From Nymphaea colorata (lineage: Eukaryota; Streptophyta; Magnoliopsida; Nymphaeales; Nymphaeaceae), in assembly GCF_008831285.2 (NCBI RefSeq), contig NC_045147.1, positions 17,276,854 to 17,340,853 of the forward strand: 64,000 bases of DNA, given 5' to 3'. Position numbers and translations under genes: made by a program. Within the stretch, counting starts at the first letter, position 1. Each line of letters opens with the position of its first letter. The notes beneath the pieces were generated by a model, which did no database searches, was not told the DNA's origin, and worked only from the letters and a program-made list of their open reading frames with translations. Shown here piece after piece: positions 11,781-27,133 of this stretch.

Positions 11781-14630
11781 GGGAGGGAGATTGAAAGAGA
11801 AGAGTGAAGAAATCACTTATGAGGCTTGTTGGCGGCTTTTTAGAGGAATGAAGGAGGGAGAGAAACGAATGTGAGGCAAGATGGTGGGGATGAAGATGCG
11901 AAAGAGGGGAGGGTTCCACCACCATACTGACTACAGAGTGGTTGGTTTTGACCGATGAACTGGCATGTCATGTGCTCTCTCTTTCTGCACCCTCTTGTGG
12001 GCAACGCCGGTTCTTGTCGAGCCAACAGGGGTACGCCCATGTGTTCTCTGCGCTCTCTGTAATTATAAATTAGCTCTGCTTTTGTTTACTCTGTTTCTTC
12101 TTTTAAGTGTTATCGCGGTCTTAGGAGGCGTGCGAGAGAGAGATCTGAATTTCATTGTAATATAAATCAACATGAGGAGTAGAGGGGCTGAAGAGTGAAG
12201 ACTACTTGAATATTCCTTGAATTTGATTCGGCATATTTCATCCAGTAGCTTCTTCTTCTAATATACATTTCTCCACCACTACTGAGCTCTTGGGGGCCAA
12301 GTCTTTCAAGTTCCCAACACGTGCTTGAAGACTGATGTCCATTTTCATAAAGAGGATTCTAGCTTGTTAACGTATCATCTGCGAAAACTACAGTAAAAAG
12401 TTACCACAGGGCAGCTTCTGTTTTAAATTAATCATTTAAACACATGGTGTTTATTGGTATTGTATGTCATCTCTCTCTCTCGACAAGCAGAGACAGAAGA
12501 ACATCAACTTGTTTGCTGCTTGGTAAACATGGTTGGTTAAAACTTCAAAGTTTACCTTCATAAACGAATCGTAGCGTTGGTAGTTGGAGCTAATGGATCA
12601 CATGCAAGTTAAAAAACTTTTACTTCGATCAGCAAACCAGATTGACTACAGATCGTAGGATCCGCTGGATTTCCATTTATTTGAATCCCGATTTCCGAGA
12701 ACCACTTTGCATTTGCAGAATTTAATTTCATATGCACTACATATTGATCACAAATTAAACACGTATATCATCTAATGATTCCAAACCAACCTATCTGATC
12801 TATTAGTGGCCAGAAATGAAGGATCTATTTGCATAGTATCATCAAGATGGATCAATGAAGGAAGGTCCATATGAAAATGACGTAGCAAGCATGTGATTTG
12901 ACACAAAGAGCCTGGGTTGTTCCCCCGGTCAAACCTTGCTTCTTACGTTCAACCCCTTAACCTGGAATTAGCATTAAATGCATTTCCTCTGCAAGGGTAT
13001 CGAAAAGATGACATGTACTAGCAGCAGATTGTATATTATAAGCTTCTGCTGTTAATGGGCAGATTCCCTTCCACATGCCACATATGACAATCAGCTTCTT
13101 TGTCTACTCAGCTACGATCCAACCGCGGTTCAAATTATAGCTAACCGCAGAATTATTGAGATTTGGGTGTGAGTAGGAATTGTGCAGAATCAGACAGGGT
13201 GTCAATGGGTCACATTTTGTCTCATCTCTGATTTGAATCTGAGTACAGTTGCTTGGTTTGGAGAAGGAAATCTAAATCCTATTGTCAATCGAATCCAAAT
13301 TCAGTATCAAATTTACTTACTGAATACACTTCAGGCAAAAGTTTAAATTACTTTGGTTTCTCGCATTGAGAACTAGATCTCAGTCTTACTTCAAGGCTGA
13401 TTGAGCCTTTTCTACTCTGCGGGACATCGTAAGAGCCGGTGCAATCCGAACCAGATCACTGACAGCTCATTTACATACGTGGGCATTGAATGCCCTATGA
13501 AGGTTGATTTTGCATTTGCATGGGTACATATAAGTTTGTAGGTGTGTGATGCGACCAACATATGAACACTAAATGAGTAATAGTAGCTTATGAATCACAT
13601 ATGAACTTTACATGAGCCTGTGTAGTAGCAAACTATCATTTAATGGTGGCCCATAGTATAATTACGATTACAGTGTGCACTGTTGACATGTGACATGCAT
13701 GGATGCTTTCTTTAATATATTGTTATGTTCTGTACATATTGGCAGGACCATTAATCAAAGTTACTGCATCTCTATATTGTAACTTCACAATAACCAATTA
13801 TCTATTCAAGGGAGTGCTCGAAACCTGTCCAATTCAACTATGCAAGTTTCCTGAAAACCATGCATTGTCTAAGCTAGCTATGGGGCATAGAGAGTTCCTT
13901 TTCTGGCTAAAAACCATTTCTATAATTTAATGGGACTTTCTTCAGTTCTATAAATCTGTTTGATCCTAGAAAGAAGAGTTGCGATATGGTTAGTTACTAT
14001 CATATACATAAATCTAGCAACTAATTAGTTACAGTGATGCAAATCGATGTTAATAAACATATAGTCGCGGAAACAAAGAACTTTTGCATTAATATTATAG
14101 TTGGATATTTGCACTAGGAAGCAGCCTTATAGAGTCGCTTCATATACTCATATTTATATGGTCATAAAGGTGAAGCAACTTGCAGTTGCAGGCTTCAACA
14201 TCCTGGCGAGGTCAGAAGTACGTTGGCTTAATCAAGAACGCGTTTTATACCAATTTCATAATTAGCTAGAATATAATATGTTCAATCGATATGCACTTTT
14301 GGGTTGGCGAGTCTGTCATGTTCTAACCAACCAAAAACTTGTTGCACTAAAGAAAGACTTCTTTTCTCCTTGTAAAAAAGATTCATATAATTGTTCATCA
14401 TGCATTTTGTGTTGCAGCGATCTTCTTCCTGCTGCATGCTTGGCCTAGTTTTAAGGGTCAAAGCATATATAATTTCTACGTGCTTGGCTTCTTTCCCTGG
14501 ACTGGAGATTTGAGATTGGGAGGGCAGCGGCCACTATTTCTTCCTCATAAGCTCCATAAGGCGTCCATCCTAACCTAGCTAATTGTGCGTATATAATTAG
14601 CTGTTGTTCTCGTGTACGGGAGTGTGTGCA

Positions 14631-14925
14631 GGCTCACACATGCATGCATATATGCATGTGCACGAAGATAGAGAATGATATAGATAGTTGCACTAAAGTC
14701 ACTTACAAATTGATTCACACGATCATGTACATGAACATGCATGCATATATACACATGTATACATGAACTGACATGCACGCATACACACATGCAATGCATG
14801 AATACACGTGTACACATGCACGGATATGCATGAACATGCATTCGGACATACAGACGTCCACAGACAGACCTGGATGGGTATGCACGCACACGCACAAACA
14901 CATGCACACATGAACATGAGATACG
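14631..14925. repeat. Degenerate alternating purine-pyrimidine tract (catg/caca/tata words)
   Basis: About 295 bases built of acatgcatg, acacatg, atacatg and cacgcaca words with little else. Alternating purine-pyrimidine DNA of this sort can adopt Z-form under supercoiling. The Cys/His/Val-rich minus-strand ORFs over it are translation artefacts of the repeat. Confidence 0.7.
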
Positions 14926-17895
14926 GTTTACTAGTTCCCCATTAGCATGAGAGGAGACAGCTTTGGCTATTTTCCGAGAAGTTGGACGTGGTTATCATGA
15001 TCATTTACTTAGTGGAGAAATATATTGTTCGTAACATTTAGATGTCTTCGATGCCAACGTGCTTTAATTTGAAATAGGTGAAAATTCACTGATTGAATTC
15101 CAGTTAAGTTTCGCAATAGAACCCAAGATTTTTCATGTGATTGATTAGGAACTTCATATTCTTGAGTAAACAGGTAATGAAAAACATGTGAAATCATGGT
15201 TTAAATAAAAGAAAAACTCTTTGTTGCTACTGTTTTTCTTGAGAAATTAATAAGGAGCATCACAAAAGTTAGGCATGTTGATTTACGGTTAATTTTGTCA
15301 TGCCGGGTAAGCTTTTGATCTTAATTCTTTTGTTACAGAGTTTCCGTAAGAAAGTTCTTGAGAAACTCTTCAACAGCTATATACATGTAACTGTATCTTT
15401 TGCTACAAAGGAGGTTAATTAGGTGGACCGACCCGCTGCTCAAGTAAGTTTTGGATTAATCGAAGAACGTGAAACCTCCAACCAAATTAAGTCACATCCA
15501 GAAAGAACAAAGACAAAACCCAACTCGATCATTTTTAATTGCAATAATAGCTTTGTTCAGCTGACGTATGTACATGGATTAAGTAAATCTAGCCAAGGAC
15601 AAAAATTATATAAATATAAAATTTGCTATCCGATTCACAAATTATTCAACTCCAATTTAAGTCAGTCCATTCTCTATTTTTTTTTTTAAATGCTGAACAA
15701 TAATATTTTTGATTTATAAGCAAATGTTAGCAACATTGGTGTATGCCATATAATACGATTTCTATTCTGGTATATGATCATTAAAACGACAAATATATGA
15801 ATATCCCGTCATCTATATGATCTAACCGGTTGATGACCATCTTAGGAACAGAAAATTGGAATCATGGAATGTCGCCAAGGGTTGATGAAAGCCTGCTGTT
15901 ATTGGTCTTCCGACTCAACAAGAATGGCCAGAATTCAGTTCAAATTATGGCTGAAAGTTTTAAGTAAATTGCGACTACACATATGATATGAACGGGAATT
16001 CACGTTGCCAACTTTTCCCAACTATCATCAATCAAGAACAGATAATTTCACTGCAGCTGAATATCATCATTTAACAGAGGTTGACAACGATCTCGTTTGT
16101 TGCCATCAGTCAATTCTCAACCTCTTTCCGATTACGCATCTAGAAAAACTACAGGACTAGTGGAGCAATCTATTTCTGTAAACGAGTCGATTCAGATACA
16201 CTAAGCAAATAAACAAACCAGGTATTGTGTAACCAGATACACTCTTAATTAGCACTACATTTTGGCCGTAGAGTTTCACGTTAGACACTTCAAAATCTTG
16301 TCTAGAAGGCTACAATTGAGAAGTAATCGTGCACTTAACAGCACAAGCAGCTCTATTTTTACGTGCCAGTTTAAGGATGGGTTCTGAATGAGAATACATT
16401 AAGAATCTTACTTATCAACGCTGAAGTCCCGTTTACTGATCTTACATTTCTATAACGTCCAAGAGGGAAAACTGAGAGCGGGAGAAAATGATGACTGAAA
16501 ATAAGAGCCAATGGATGTTCGCGGGGGATTCGAATGGTTTTGGTGGGGAATAAAATGATTGGTAGGCATAGAAGGCTGACGCAGATTCACCAGACGTGGG
16601 TTTTACAGGTTCAAACCTCGTTCTGCAGGAAAAAGAAGCCGAAATCACCCCTACTACCACTGTCGCTTTGCACAGAGGGAGAGAGAGAGAGGATGGAAGA
16701 GGAAGGGATGGAAGAGGACCCGACATGGAGGTTCGGCACGACGACGTCGACATGTCCAGGGACAACGATGGCGAGGCTGACGCCGGCGGTGAGCCTGATG
16801 CCGATGCCGCTGCTTTCGAAAGTATCTTTCCTTCCTCCTCATTCTTCTTCTTCCTCTTCTTATTGTTATTGCCCTTAACCGGCTCTTGGCTTCATGAAGA
16901 TTTTGTTTTTGAGGAGTGAGGTGGGTGTTCCTTCCGTTCGTTGAGCACCGAAGTGCTGCAATTCTTTTCACTTTCTGTTATTGGGCCCTTTCTTCGATTG
17001 CTATTCTGGGATTTTGCATTTTGGGGAAAACAAGGCTACACGAGATGAAGAAGAGGATGAAGGAGATGGAGCAGGAAACTGCAGCTCGTCGAGAGATGCA
17101 GGCTAAGCTCTACCAAGAATGGGGCCTGTTCAAGGTTGGTCTTCCTCTTTTGCTTTTTCTATTTTGACCCACCATTCAGCTTAGTTTCCTACTTTTTTTC
17201 AATTCAAATTCTCTGTTATCAGATAGAAGCGCTGTATGCATTTTTGGGTCCTGCGATTTCACTAAGTATGTTTCCCTGCATTTGCTCAAGCTAAGTCAAC
17301 GGCATTCATGTGTGTCTGTCTTATGGCCCACATTTTCAACTGCTAATACTTTCAATATGTTAACGATGTCTATGAAATTATTTGAGTTCGTCTTTTCGTG
17401 ATTATGAACATGAATATTTCTGTTCCTTCATAATTTTCAATTCTAAATTTCTTTTACATATTCTTGTCTGTGAGAGTTTTGCAGTATCAGAGGAAAACAG
17501 AGACACGGGAGATGAGAAATGCAAACATAATGATTCGATTCTTTTGTATATATACTGTATAAACCGAATACTAATTACATTTCTGTTGCAAATACAATTG
17601 TACTCCAGCTGTACCCCACTCTCTTATCCGAAGCTTCTCGTAGCCACCTTGGCACCCTTTACATTGCATTCAGACCCAGCTACTGCTGCAGAAGCACAGG
17701 CAAGCAGGGAAGAAGTGGATAGTCAATCAGTGTCTGTTGGTAATGTAAGGTTTCATTTTTTTTTGTCTTTGATGGATTAATATTCTCTAATTTGGGATTG
17801 AGGGCACCACGTTTCTTACCATATGTATATCTATGAGTGAGTGTGCCTGTGTGTATTTTGTCCTTGTGTCCTACTTTTTTAGAATTTTTGAAAGT

Positions 17896-18540
17896 TCACA
17901 CTCCTGTACAAAATTCACATAAGCATATGTATTTGTATATCTGTAACATAGTCGGACATTTTTGGGGACAAAATGTGATGTTTTTATTGCTTTTGTAGAA
18001 AGAATTCATTTGCCTGCATCGAACATTCTTGACTAATATATCTCGCAGTCGAATTCTTGCTGGTGTGATGGGGTTCTGGTTAACAATTTCAGTCTTATTA
18101 TATGTAATTTGCTTGTTTGTACAAATCTTCCGACAGCAAAATTGTGTCTTCTTGGGACATAAATTATATCCTCTGGATCTAGCCATTTGATGTTAGGTTC
18201 AACAAGGATCTTACTTTGAGTTGTTAATTGTTTGGCTAGATTGGTGATGAATTCAGGTGAGAAATTGTCAAAGGACAGGTGTATTGCCTTTAGCCATGGC
18301 ATAAATGACTTCTTTCAATACTTTCATGTTGATTAATGCTTCTATCAAACCTAGTGGTATGGGATCTTATTTAGATCCAGGTCACTAGATGCCCTTCTGC
18401 CATGATCTCGGTTATCCAGTAGCTTTATATATTTCATTGGTTTGAAATCTTCCAATGCCATTGTCAGCATTCCCAAGAACATGTTTGGATGTCTCACATT
18501 TTCAGTTCCTGCATATATTTTGGTTCCTTCTGTCAATGTA
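17896..18540 (-). other. Possible old coding fragment inside an intron of the PABN pseudogene
   Basis: The large intron between pseudo-exons 3 and 4 carries two overlapping minus-strand frames (17896-18186, 18033-18302) and a third (18351-18536) whose composition looks protein-like, for example NMFLGMLTMALEDFKPMKYIKLLDN and KWLDPEDIIYVPRRHNF. They could be pieces of one degraded inserted ORF. I do not recognise the family, and chance ORFs in AT-rich DNA remain possible. Confidence 0.2.
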
Positions 18541-19236
18541 TGATATTTGATATCCTAAAATATGTTTGGAGTTGGAGTTTGGACATTTCATCTGTACAGC
18601 TCTTCTAAGTTGTCATGTCTGGCTTCAACTAGCATCCAAACAAGCGGTTGAAATTTTGCTGGTGTATCATATCGATTATGTTGATATATGACTATGTTTA
18701 TCTTAGGCGCAGCAACATTTCCAATCTTGTGGTACTGTTGACAGGGTTACAATTTTGACTGACAAAGTTTGGCCAACCTAAAGGATTTTCATGTGGAATT
18801 TCTAGAAACAGAAGCTGTCCAGAATGCTCTCCTTTCGAAAGAACCAGAGCTCCATGGTCGTCAACAAAAGGTGCATAATATTGCCCTTGCCCTAGATATC
18901 ATGAACTTTAGGGCATCCTTGAATGAAGCAACAGTTGTTAGTCATAATGTGTCTCTACTTTTGAGGACAATTTATGTTGTGAATTTGATTTAGTAAAACT
19001 ACACCCTAAAAGCATCTTTTGTAGTCAAAGATATGGACGGACACTGTAAGGTTAATTTGCAGGTTTTAGCTAAAAGGACCAACATGCCATGGTGATGGCA
19101 TATTGTGGTAAATGTTTCGATCCATATCATAGGAGGCCCTTTATGCCACCTCCAAGTATCTATTCACCTCATGGATATGGGTAAATTAACTCGCTAGCAT
19201 TCCAGTGTGGGAAGCAATTATGGTACTATCTTGTGT

Positions 19237-19238
<2 letters not shown>

Positions 19239-19277
<39 letters not shown>
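19239..19277. repeat. (AG)n microsatellite in the PABN pseudogene
   Basis: About 19 AG units in the last intron, upstream of pseudo-exon 6. Confidence 0.9.
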
Positions 19278-19281
<4 letters not shown>

Positions 19282-19368
19282 AACTAAGCTATTGTGTTCA
19301 ATCCAATTTCTCAGAGCAGGAACGTTCCTAGGTTCAGGAAGCCAATGCGTTACAGACCTTACTACTGA

Positions 19369-21088
19369 TGTGCTGCTATGTCGGTGCCTTGTTATAGTCG
19401 CAATCAAAGCATGCCTTCGCTACTGATATCTTCTCGTCACATTTTGTTAGTTTGTCTTTTCTGAGGCGTATTGGATGTTGTTTACACTCTTGGACCAAAC
19501 CAGAAAATACTTTTTGCTCGGTGGTAGCTGTATCTGTCCGTTTAACCATGGAATTTACTCCAGTATTGATCGATCTGATGAAGGAATGTTGCCTACAGGC
19601 TGTGTTATGCACTTTGTGTTATATATATACTCTTTTTTGAACAATATTCTTTTTTACCTTTACTAGGTGCAGTATGTCCAGAACACCTGCAAGTTCAGCA
19701 AGGTCTGAACACGGGGTCAATGAAGAGCCATATATTTTCTATTACACGTTCAGTTTGATATACTGTTTTTTGGATGTTCTGCATTCTACAGTAGTGGTAT
19801 CTGACATTTGACAGCATTAGGGGCTTAGAATGAGTCTCCCTATATCAGTCCTTAACCTTTCGAGGAGTGGCAAAAAGTGGGTCAAAAAGCTGTTTGAAGT
19901 ATTTAGTACTGGCCGAATATCTGCAAATTACCTGATGATCTCTTGGTTGTTTCTCGTGGTAGGCATCTGACTGCAATGAGATTATTGTCCTTGGCCTCAG
20001 ATTCTTGTGGGGTCAAATCTTTCCAGCCATTTTTATCCTTTTCTCTATTTTCCTCTCAAGGGTGCTTTCGTTCTTTTCTTAAGCATCGCTTGTAGGCTAT
20101 TCTCTGGGACATAGATCGTGGTCTCATATTTGACATGAAGTTTTGTATCTGACATGAAGATAAATTCCAACGAAGTCACCTTTTTAGGTGCAGGACGTTT
20201 GGAAACACTTCAACAGTTCCCAAGCATAGTGTACAGAATCATGATCCGCAAGCATGGAGTTTGCAAGGCAGCAAGACCGTGCTTGACCGCAAGATAACAG
20301 TTGTTTTCTAAACTCCATGGTCTCGATCCATGTCTAGTGGGTAATCAAATCAGTGTCATGATCTGCCATCTCTGCTACATCATCTCAGGCTCTCATCTGC
20401 TACAGAGGGAACCATAAATAACACTTCCTAACTCTTTTTCAAATAAATTGAATTGAAATGTTAGATCTTAATCCTTTTTTGGAGCAGCAGTAATGCCACT
20501 TGGGTTTCTAGTATGCTCCAAGGTGGACCTTGTTTTCAGCATTGGCAGGAATAACTGCCCCATAAGATCGTTTGACGCATGATGGGCGATCTGAGATACA
20601 GTTTATCCCACCTGCACCAATTCCTTCGGGTCATCTGTAAGATATCTTGCCATGGGAGGATGGTACTCCATAGCCATGGGTGTACGCTGCCGGGAGTGTG
20701 ACAATGTCTTATGCTTCAGATGTGGTTTCTTTGTATCAGAAACAAGAAAAAGGGGGGAAAGGATATTTCTACTTCTCAACCAGTAAGAGAATGGATTTCT
20801 TCCACATTTTACTCTTTGCAAAATTGTAGATCTGCAAAACTAAATGTTCAGACATTTGATGGGAAGGAAGAATGCGTGAACAACAATAGACGGCAGGTAA
20901 TTGTTTATGCTTTGGATAATAACAAAATGATAGAACATCTCGATTTCTTCGTTATTTAAATCCACTCTCACAAACACCTTTGCATGGCGCAGTAGGAATT
21001 ACAACAGAGAACTCCCACCATTCAGCTTAGCAACATAATAAACCAAAATATCGACCACAATGATGAAATAACTGCAGTTTAACAGAAC
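19369..21088. other. Intergenic region between the PABN pseudogene and the DAHP synthase gene
   Basis: No supported gene. A minus-strand frame at 20603-20821 ending MAMEYHPPMARYLTDDPKELVQVG looks somewhat protein-like and may be a gene fragment, but I cannot assign it. The right-hand end should hold the 3' UTR of the DAHP synthase gene. Confidence 0.45.
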
Positions 21089-23722
<2,634 letters not shown>

Positions 23723-23804
23723 CTTAGTTTGGTGCAATGGTACTACTACAGGGAGCTGTTCCTCTAAGCGCTTCCCTACAAGGACAGATCTGCAGAGAGG
23801 GCTA

Positions 23805-23812
23805 ATTTATAA
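23805..23812 (-). promoter_or_regulatory. Candidate TATA box of the DAHP synthase gene
   Basis: On the minus strand this reads TTATAAAT, about 85 bases upstream of the start codon at 23722, which leaves room for a short 5' UTR of about 50 bases. Confidence 0.55.
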
Positions 23813-23889
23813 GGAAGTAATCAGAAAGAGTTTGGTGGTCATTGACCCAATCAGGAGGGTGGTTGGTGGCTGCCTTTTTAGAGAGAGAA

Positions 23890-23917
23890 TCTCTCTCTCT
23901 CTCTCTCTTCTCTCTCT

Positions 23918-23967
<50 letters not shown>
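23890..23967. repeat. Compound (CT)n-(TA)n microsatellite
   Basis: About 28 bases of CT are followed by about 48 bases of TA, upstream of the DAHP synthase promoter. The same compound structure recurs at 37.36 kb (inverted) and 43.95 kb. Confidence 0.95.
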
Positions 23968-23969
<2 letters not shown>

Positions 23970-25694
23970 CCAATCGGTGAGGTTTAATAATGATTTTATA
24001 AGTTTTCATTGGAACAATGATTTTATATATATTGATGATGTCACATTTTTTGGTAGTGGGATTGTTGCATTGTTTTTCTAATCGTCAAAGAGCAAGGTAG
24101 CCTGAGCTAAAGGTCTTTGAAGGTATGCTGCTCTTTTTGACCAAAACTAAGGCTTACCATCCATTCAAGCGTCTTTTCTCATATCTACTCTTCGCTAAAA
24201 GGTGCAACACGTTGATATTGGCGAGCTCAACCAGTTTTGAGCAAAAATCGATTTCTTCAGTTCTACGACGTTGTATAGTAACATCAAAATCATAAAAGGT
24301 ATCAATAGTAACATCAAAATCATAAAAGATATTTTTGATACGAACATCTAAAGCGAATAGATCCGCATCAAAATGGGTTATATGCTAGTCAGCGCCAAAG
24401 CCAACCCCCCCTCCTCTCCTTCAATCTGACCTTAAATCCATATTTTTTTTTCTTACATTTAGCGTATATATGAGGTTGGTACAAATTTTAAATCAGCCTT
24501 GAATCTCGCAGAAATGTTTATGTTGGTGCTGCTGAGATCCTCTCTTTGTTTAAACATACATGCTATCTCACTTACATGACACAAATTTTAGATCAGCCTT
24601 AGAATCTCGCAACAAAAAAGTTTATGGCCCACAGGTCCTCTTGATCTTCATTAGAAGAACACTTAGGGGGCATTTGATTATGGTTTATCTACTAATAATG
24701 AAGATGATAATGCTAATAGGAAGGTGGGGGTGGGGGCTGGCAAAAGTGACGTGAAAGGATCAACGACAAGGCCCGGTGGCCACCTACCCTCACATTTTCC
24801 AACTCCCATCGACCTCCTCCTTCCCACTCTCTATCTCACCCCTCCCACCAACCCCCAAAACCTTTCTCTTTCAGTCAATTAGCTATAGCGCCATTAATGG
24901 TTTCTCAAATATGAAATGATCTGGTATTTCATTTGAATCCCAATCTTGGTAGCTGGATTTGGTAAAAAATCTTGATGTTCCTTGTCCAATTTTAACCGAT
25001 CATATCTAAATCGAGTAACTTGTAAAGTTTCAGATACAGTGATTCTGTTTTTCACATATTTAAATTTGATTCGAAGTTTTAGTCGGACGTGAAACAGTTA
25101 TATCTGATCCGTTGAGGTTCATATTTCTAAGCCTGGCCTCTTGACGAGTCCGATATTGAAAGTTGCCTGATCAGATCCGAATTCATGTTATGCATTTAAG
25201 TACTGTTCAACCAAAGAACCAAAACTCTCGCTCTTGTTCGACACCAGATCTGCTTTTGGTGTCTTGGGGTGATGTTCTCTCTATACTTCAAATTATAACG
25301 GCGTTTTATTTAAAAATATTGGAAGTCAACGCTCCAGAAACTCAAAATAAAAACTGGCCCCTGCCCAGCTCCTACCTCCACATTGCACCAACTCCCTTGA
25401 AAATGCATTTAAACACCAAATTTGACTATATCCGTCCAAATTCTGTGTTTATTCCAATGTCGATCTACCAAAGAAAACAGCTGAATAAATGCTTATGCCG
25501 AATTTGATTCAACGATTCGAATCCTTTTGATACTCAATATTGAACAAGATATAGGGTGGTAATGACGCCCGATGACGTCATAGGCCAGGAACATTTGGTT
25601 CGAGTAAGAATCAATCGTGGCGTCGCCAAAGATCAGGATCTTTTAAGTTCCTGAAAATCGAAGGCCAGGCAAAATGCCAAACGTCAACAACTTC
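23968..25694. other. Intergenic DNA with local duplications
   Basis: No gene seen. A 30-bp unit, tagtaacatcaaaatcataa, is tandemly doubled at 24275-24330. A 41-45 bp word beginning acaaatttta-atcagcctt occurs at 24481-24522 and 24581-24625. From about 24.9 to 25.5 kb the sequence has the degenerate look of old interspersed repeats. Confidence 0.5.
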
Positions 25695-25932
25695 CGGGTG
25701 AGCAAGGGGTATTAATCCCACCGCCCGAAAAAGGCCCGAAGGCCCCCCCATTCCCCCTGCCTCCGGGGTCCTGAGCTGCGTCGGTGTCGGCGATAGCAAC
25801 GGTGCACCCTTCATCTTAGATGCCGCGCCCTACCGCCTTAAGACACAGGAACATAACGCCCACGGGAATCGAACTAGAGACCTGCCTTAGTACAGGCCCC
25901 TAGCTCAACCAGCTACGCTATGCCCCTTGAGA
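25695..25932 (-). mobile_element. tRNA-derived SINE flanked by a 17-bp target-site duplication
   Basis: Read on the minus strand, the element starts with a tRNA-like head carrying a pol III A box (tagcgtagctgg) and B box (agttcgattcc) at the right spacing. A non-tRNA body and a short 3' end without a long poly(A) follow. The same 17 bases, caaacgtcaacaacttc, flank it exactly at 25678-25694 and 25933-25949, the mark of target-primed insertion. The perfect duplication implies a fairly recent insertion. The element encodes no protein and depends on LINE enzymes. A diverged partial copy lies at 48.55-48.68 kb. Confidence 0.9.
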
Positions 25933-27133
25933 CAAACGTCAACAACTTCGGAAAGTGATGTTTTTACACTGGCGAAGCATGATCTCAAAAACTCCGTTCC
26001 TACGGCTACCAAATGAACCGTACACATCTACACATTTGAAGCCAATAGTTATTTGTGCAACATCTCATCTCATGTTTGAATTATTTGAACACAAATATTA
26101 AACTCACCATGTTTCCGCCATGGCTGATACCGTTGCCAACTTGTGCGGAATAAGCACAAACCGCACAGACTGTTGTGACCTGCAACAATAATGAAAACTA
26201 GACACCATATTGTTCCATCTGTATGGACTATATGAAATTATTTTTCTCGTCTTGTTTGGTTAGAATAAGAGACAGCGTCCAAAGTTAAATAGGCAGCTTA
26301 GTTTCTAGGTAGTATATCAGAATTGACCAAGATTATGAATATAGTAATAAGAGAAAGAAAGAATAATACCTGCAACAACTAACTATTCCTAGCCGGCTAC
26401 AAGGTCTCCACTTGCCTAGTTATCAAATTAGCTTCAAAATTTTCACAATCAATAAAAGGTTTGAAAGTTTGATCAAGAAAATGACGTTGTGTGCTTAATT
26501 AGTAGGTGGGAAGACCAAACCGGAATCTTTGAAGAAACAGCAGAGCTACAGTGTGGTTGGTGTGGGCCAGCGCCTACTCGAAACCTTCAAAATCTCACTG
26601 CAATCGATTTATACCTAGTTTCAGTAACATGGGAAGCCCCCGGAGTTGACGACTCCAAAAATACCCCACAGCTAAGTGAACCAACGTAATGTTGGCATGC
26701 ACAACTGGAGCTTGTTTAACATTTCTTTCAACTATTTATGGGGAGGATGGAACCTGGTATATATGCAAGTGAGAAAGCTAAAATTTTTTGATCTTAAGAA
26801 ATCCGATTGATGGAACAAAACCGACGGGTAAGGCGTAGTTAATTAAGCGAAGAAGGTAACGTCCTCGTCCAGGATTTATCCATTTGCGTGGATTTCCTTT
26901 TGATCCCTTTCCGGTGCCCTCCATCTTGGGCTATCTTCCTTCCCTCGTCTATAGGAGGCCTCTTTGCGAGAGAGAGTGTGCCGGTGCTGGTTCTGCTAGT
27001 TTCGAAACTCATATGCTTCTTCTCTTCCTTCGTTTTCCTGGGTCTTGTTGGGTTTCCCTAATGGTGTCTGATTTGGATAAAATTTGGGGCTGCTACGTGC
27101 TAATGTTGGTTTTTTTTGGTGCTGAAATATAGG

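Larger units (their letters stand above)
8441..16692. other. Long intergenic region without a convincing gene
   Basis: This 8-kb stretch is AT-rich and its ORFs are short and unlike known families. The notable contents are a repeat cluster at 10.14-10.31 kb, a GC-rich island at 11.29-11.78 kb, and an alternating purine-pyrimidine tract at 14.63-14.93 kb, each listed separately. Noncoding RNA genes could be missed: I checked by eye for tRNA boxes and the common conserved miRNAs and saw none. Confidence 0.5.
16693..19368 (+). pseudogene. Decayed unprocessed copy of a nuclear poly(A)-binding protein (PABN/PABPN1-like) gene
   Basis: Six exon-like blocks match the plant PABN protein in order: an acidic N-terminus (16693-16821), the coiled coil EMKKRMKEMEQE (17035-17134), REEVDSQSVSVGNV (about 17674-17744), the RRM body QHFQSCGTVDRVTILTDK to EPELHGRQQK (about 18690-18870), VLAKRTNMP and RRPFMPPPSIYSPHGYG (19063-19180), and VPRFRKPMRYRPYY then TGA (19320-19368). 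Intron positions are kept, so it arose by DNA duplication and not from an mRNA. It cannot encode the protein. The frame is lost by one base between exons 2 and 3. The RRM block carries a one-base insertion near TDK(V)WPT and a compensating loss soon after. A stop and frameshift follow TNMPW. The N-terminal acidic block is split between two frames. PABN proteins control poly(A) tail length in the nucleus; the working gene must be elsewhere. Confidence 0.85.

Noticed and set aside
14575-14917. Cys/His/Val-rich minus-strand ORFs resembling a cysteine-rich peptide
   Set aside because: They are translations of the alternating catg/caca repeat and change little between frames.
25860-25932. Possible tRNA gene on the minus strand
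   Set aside because: The A and B boxes are present but the sequence is the head of a longer element flanked by target duplications, so it is a SINE and not a tRNA gene.
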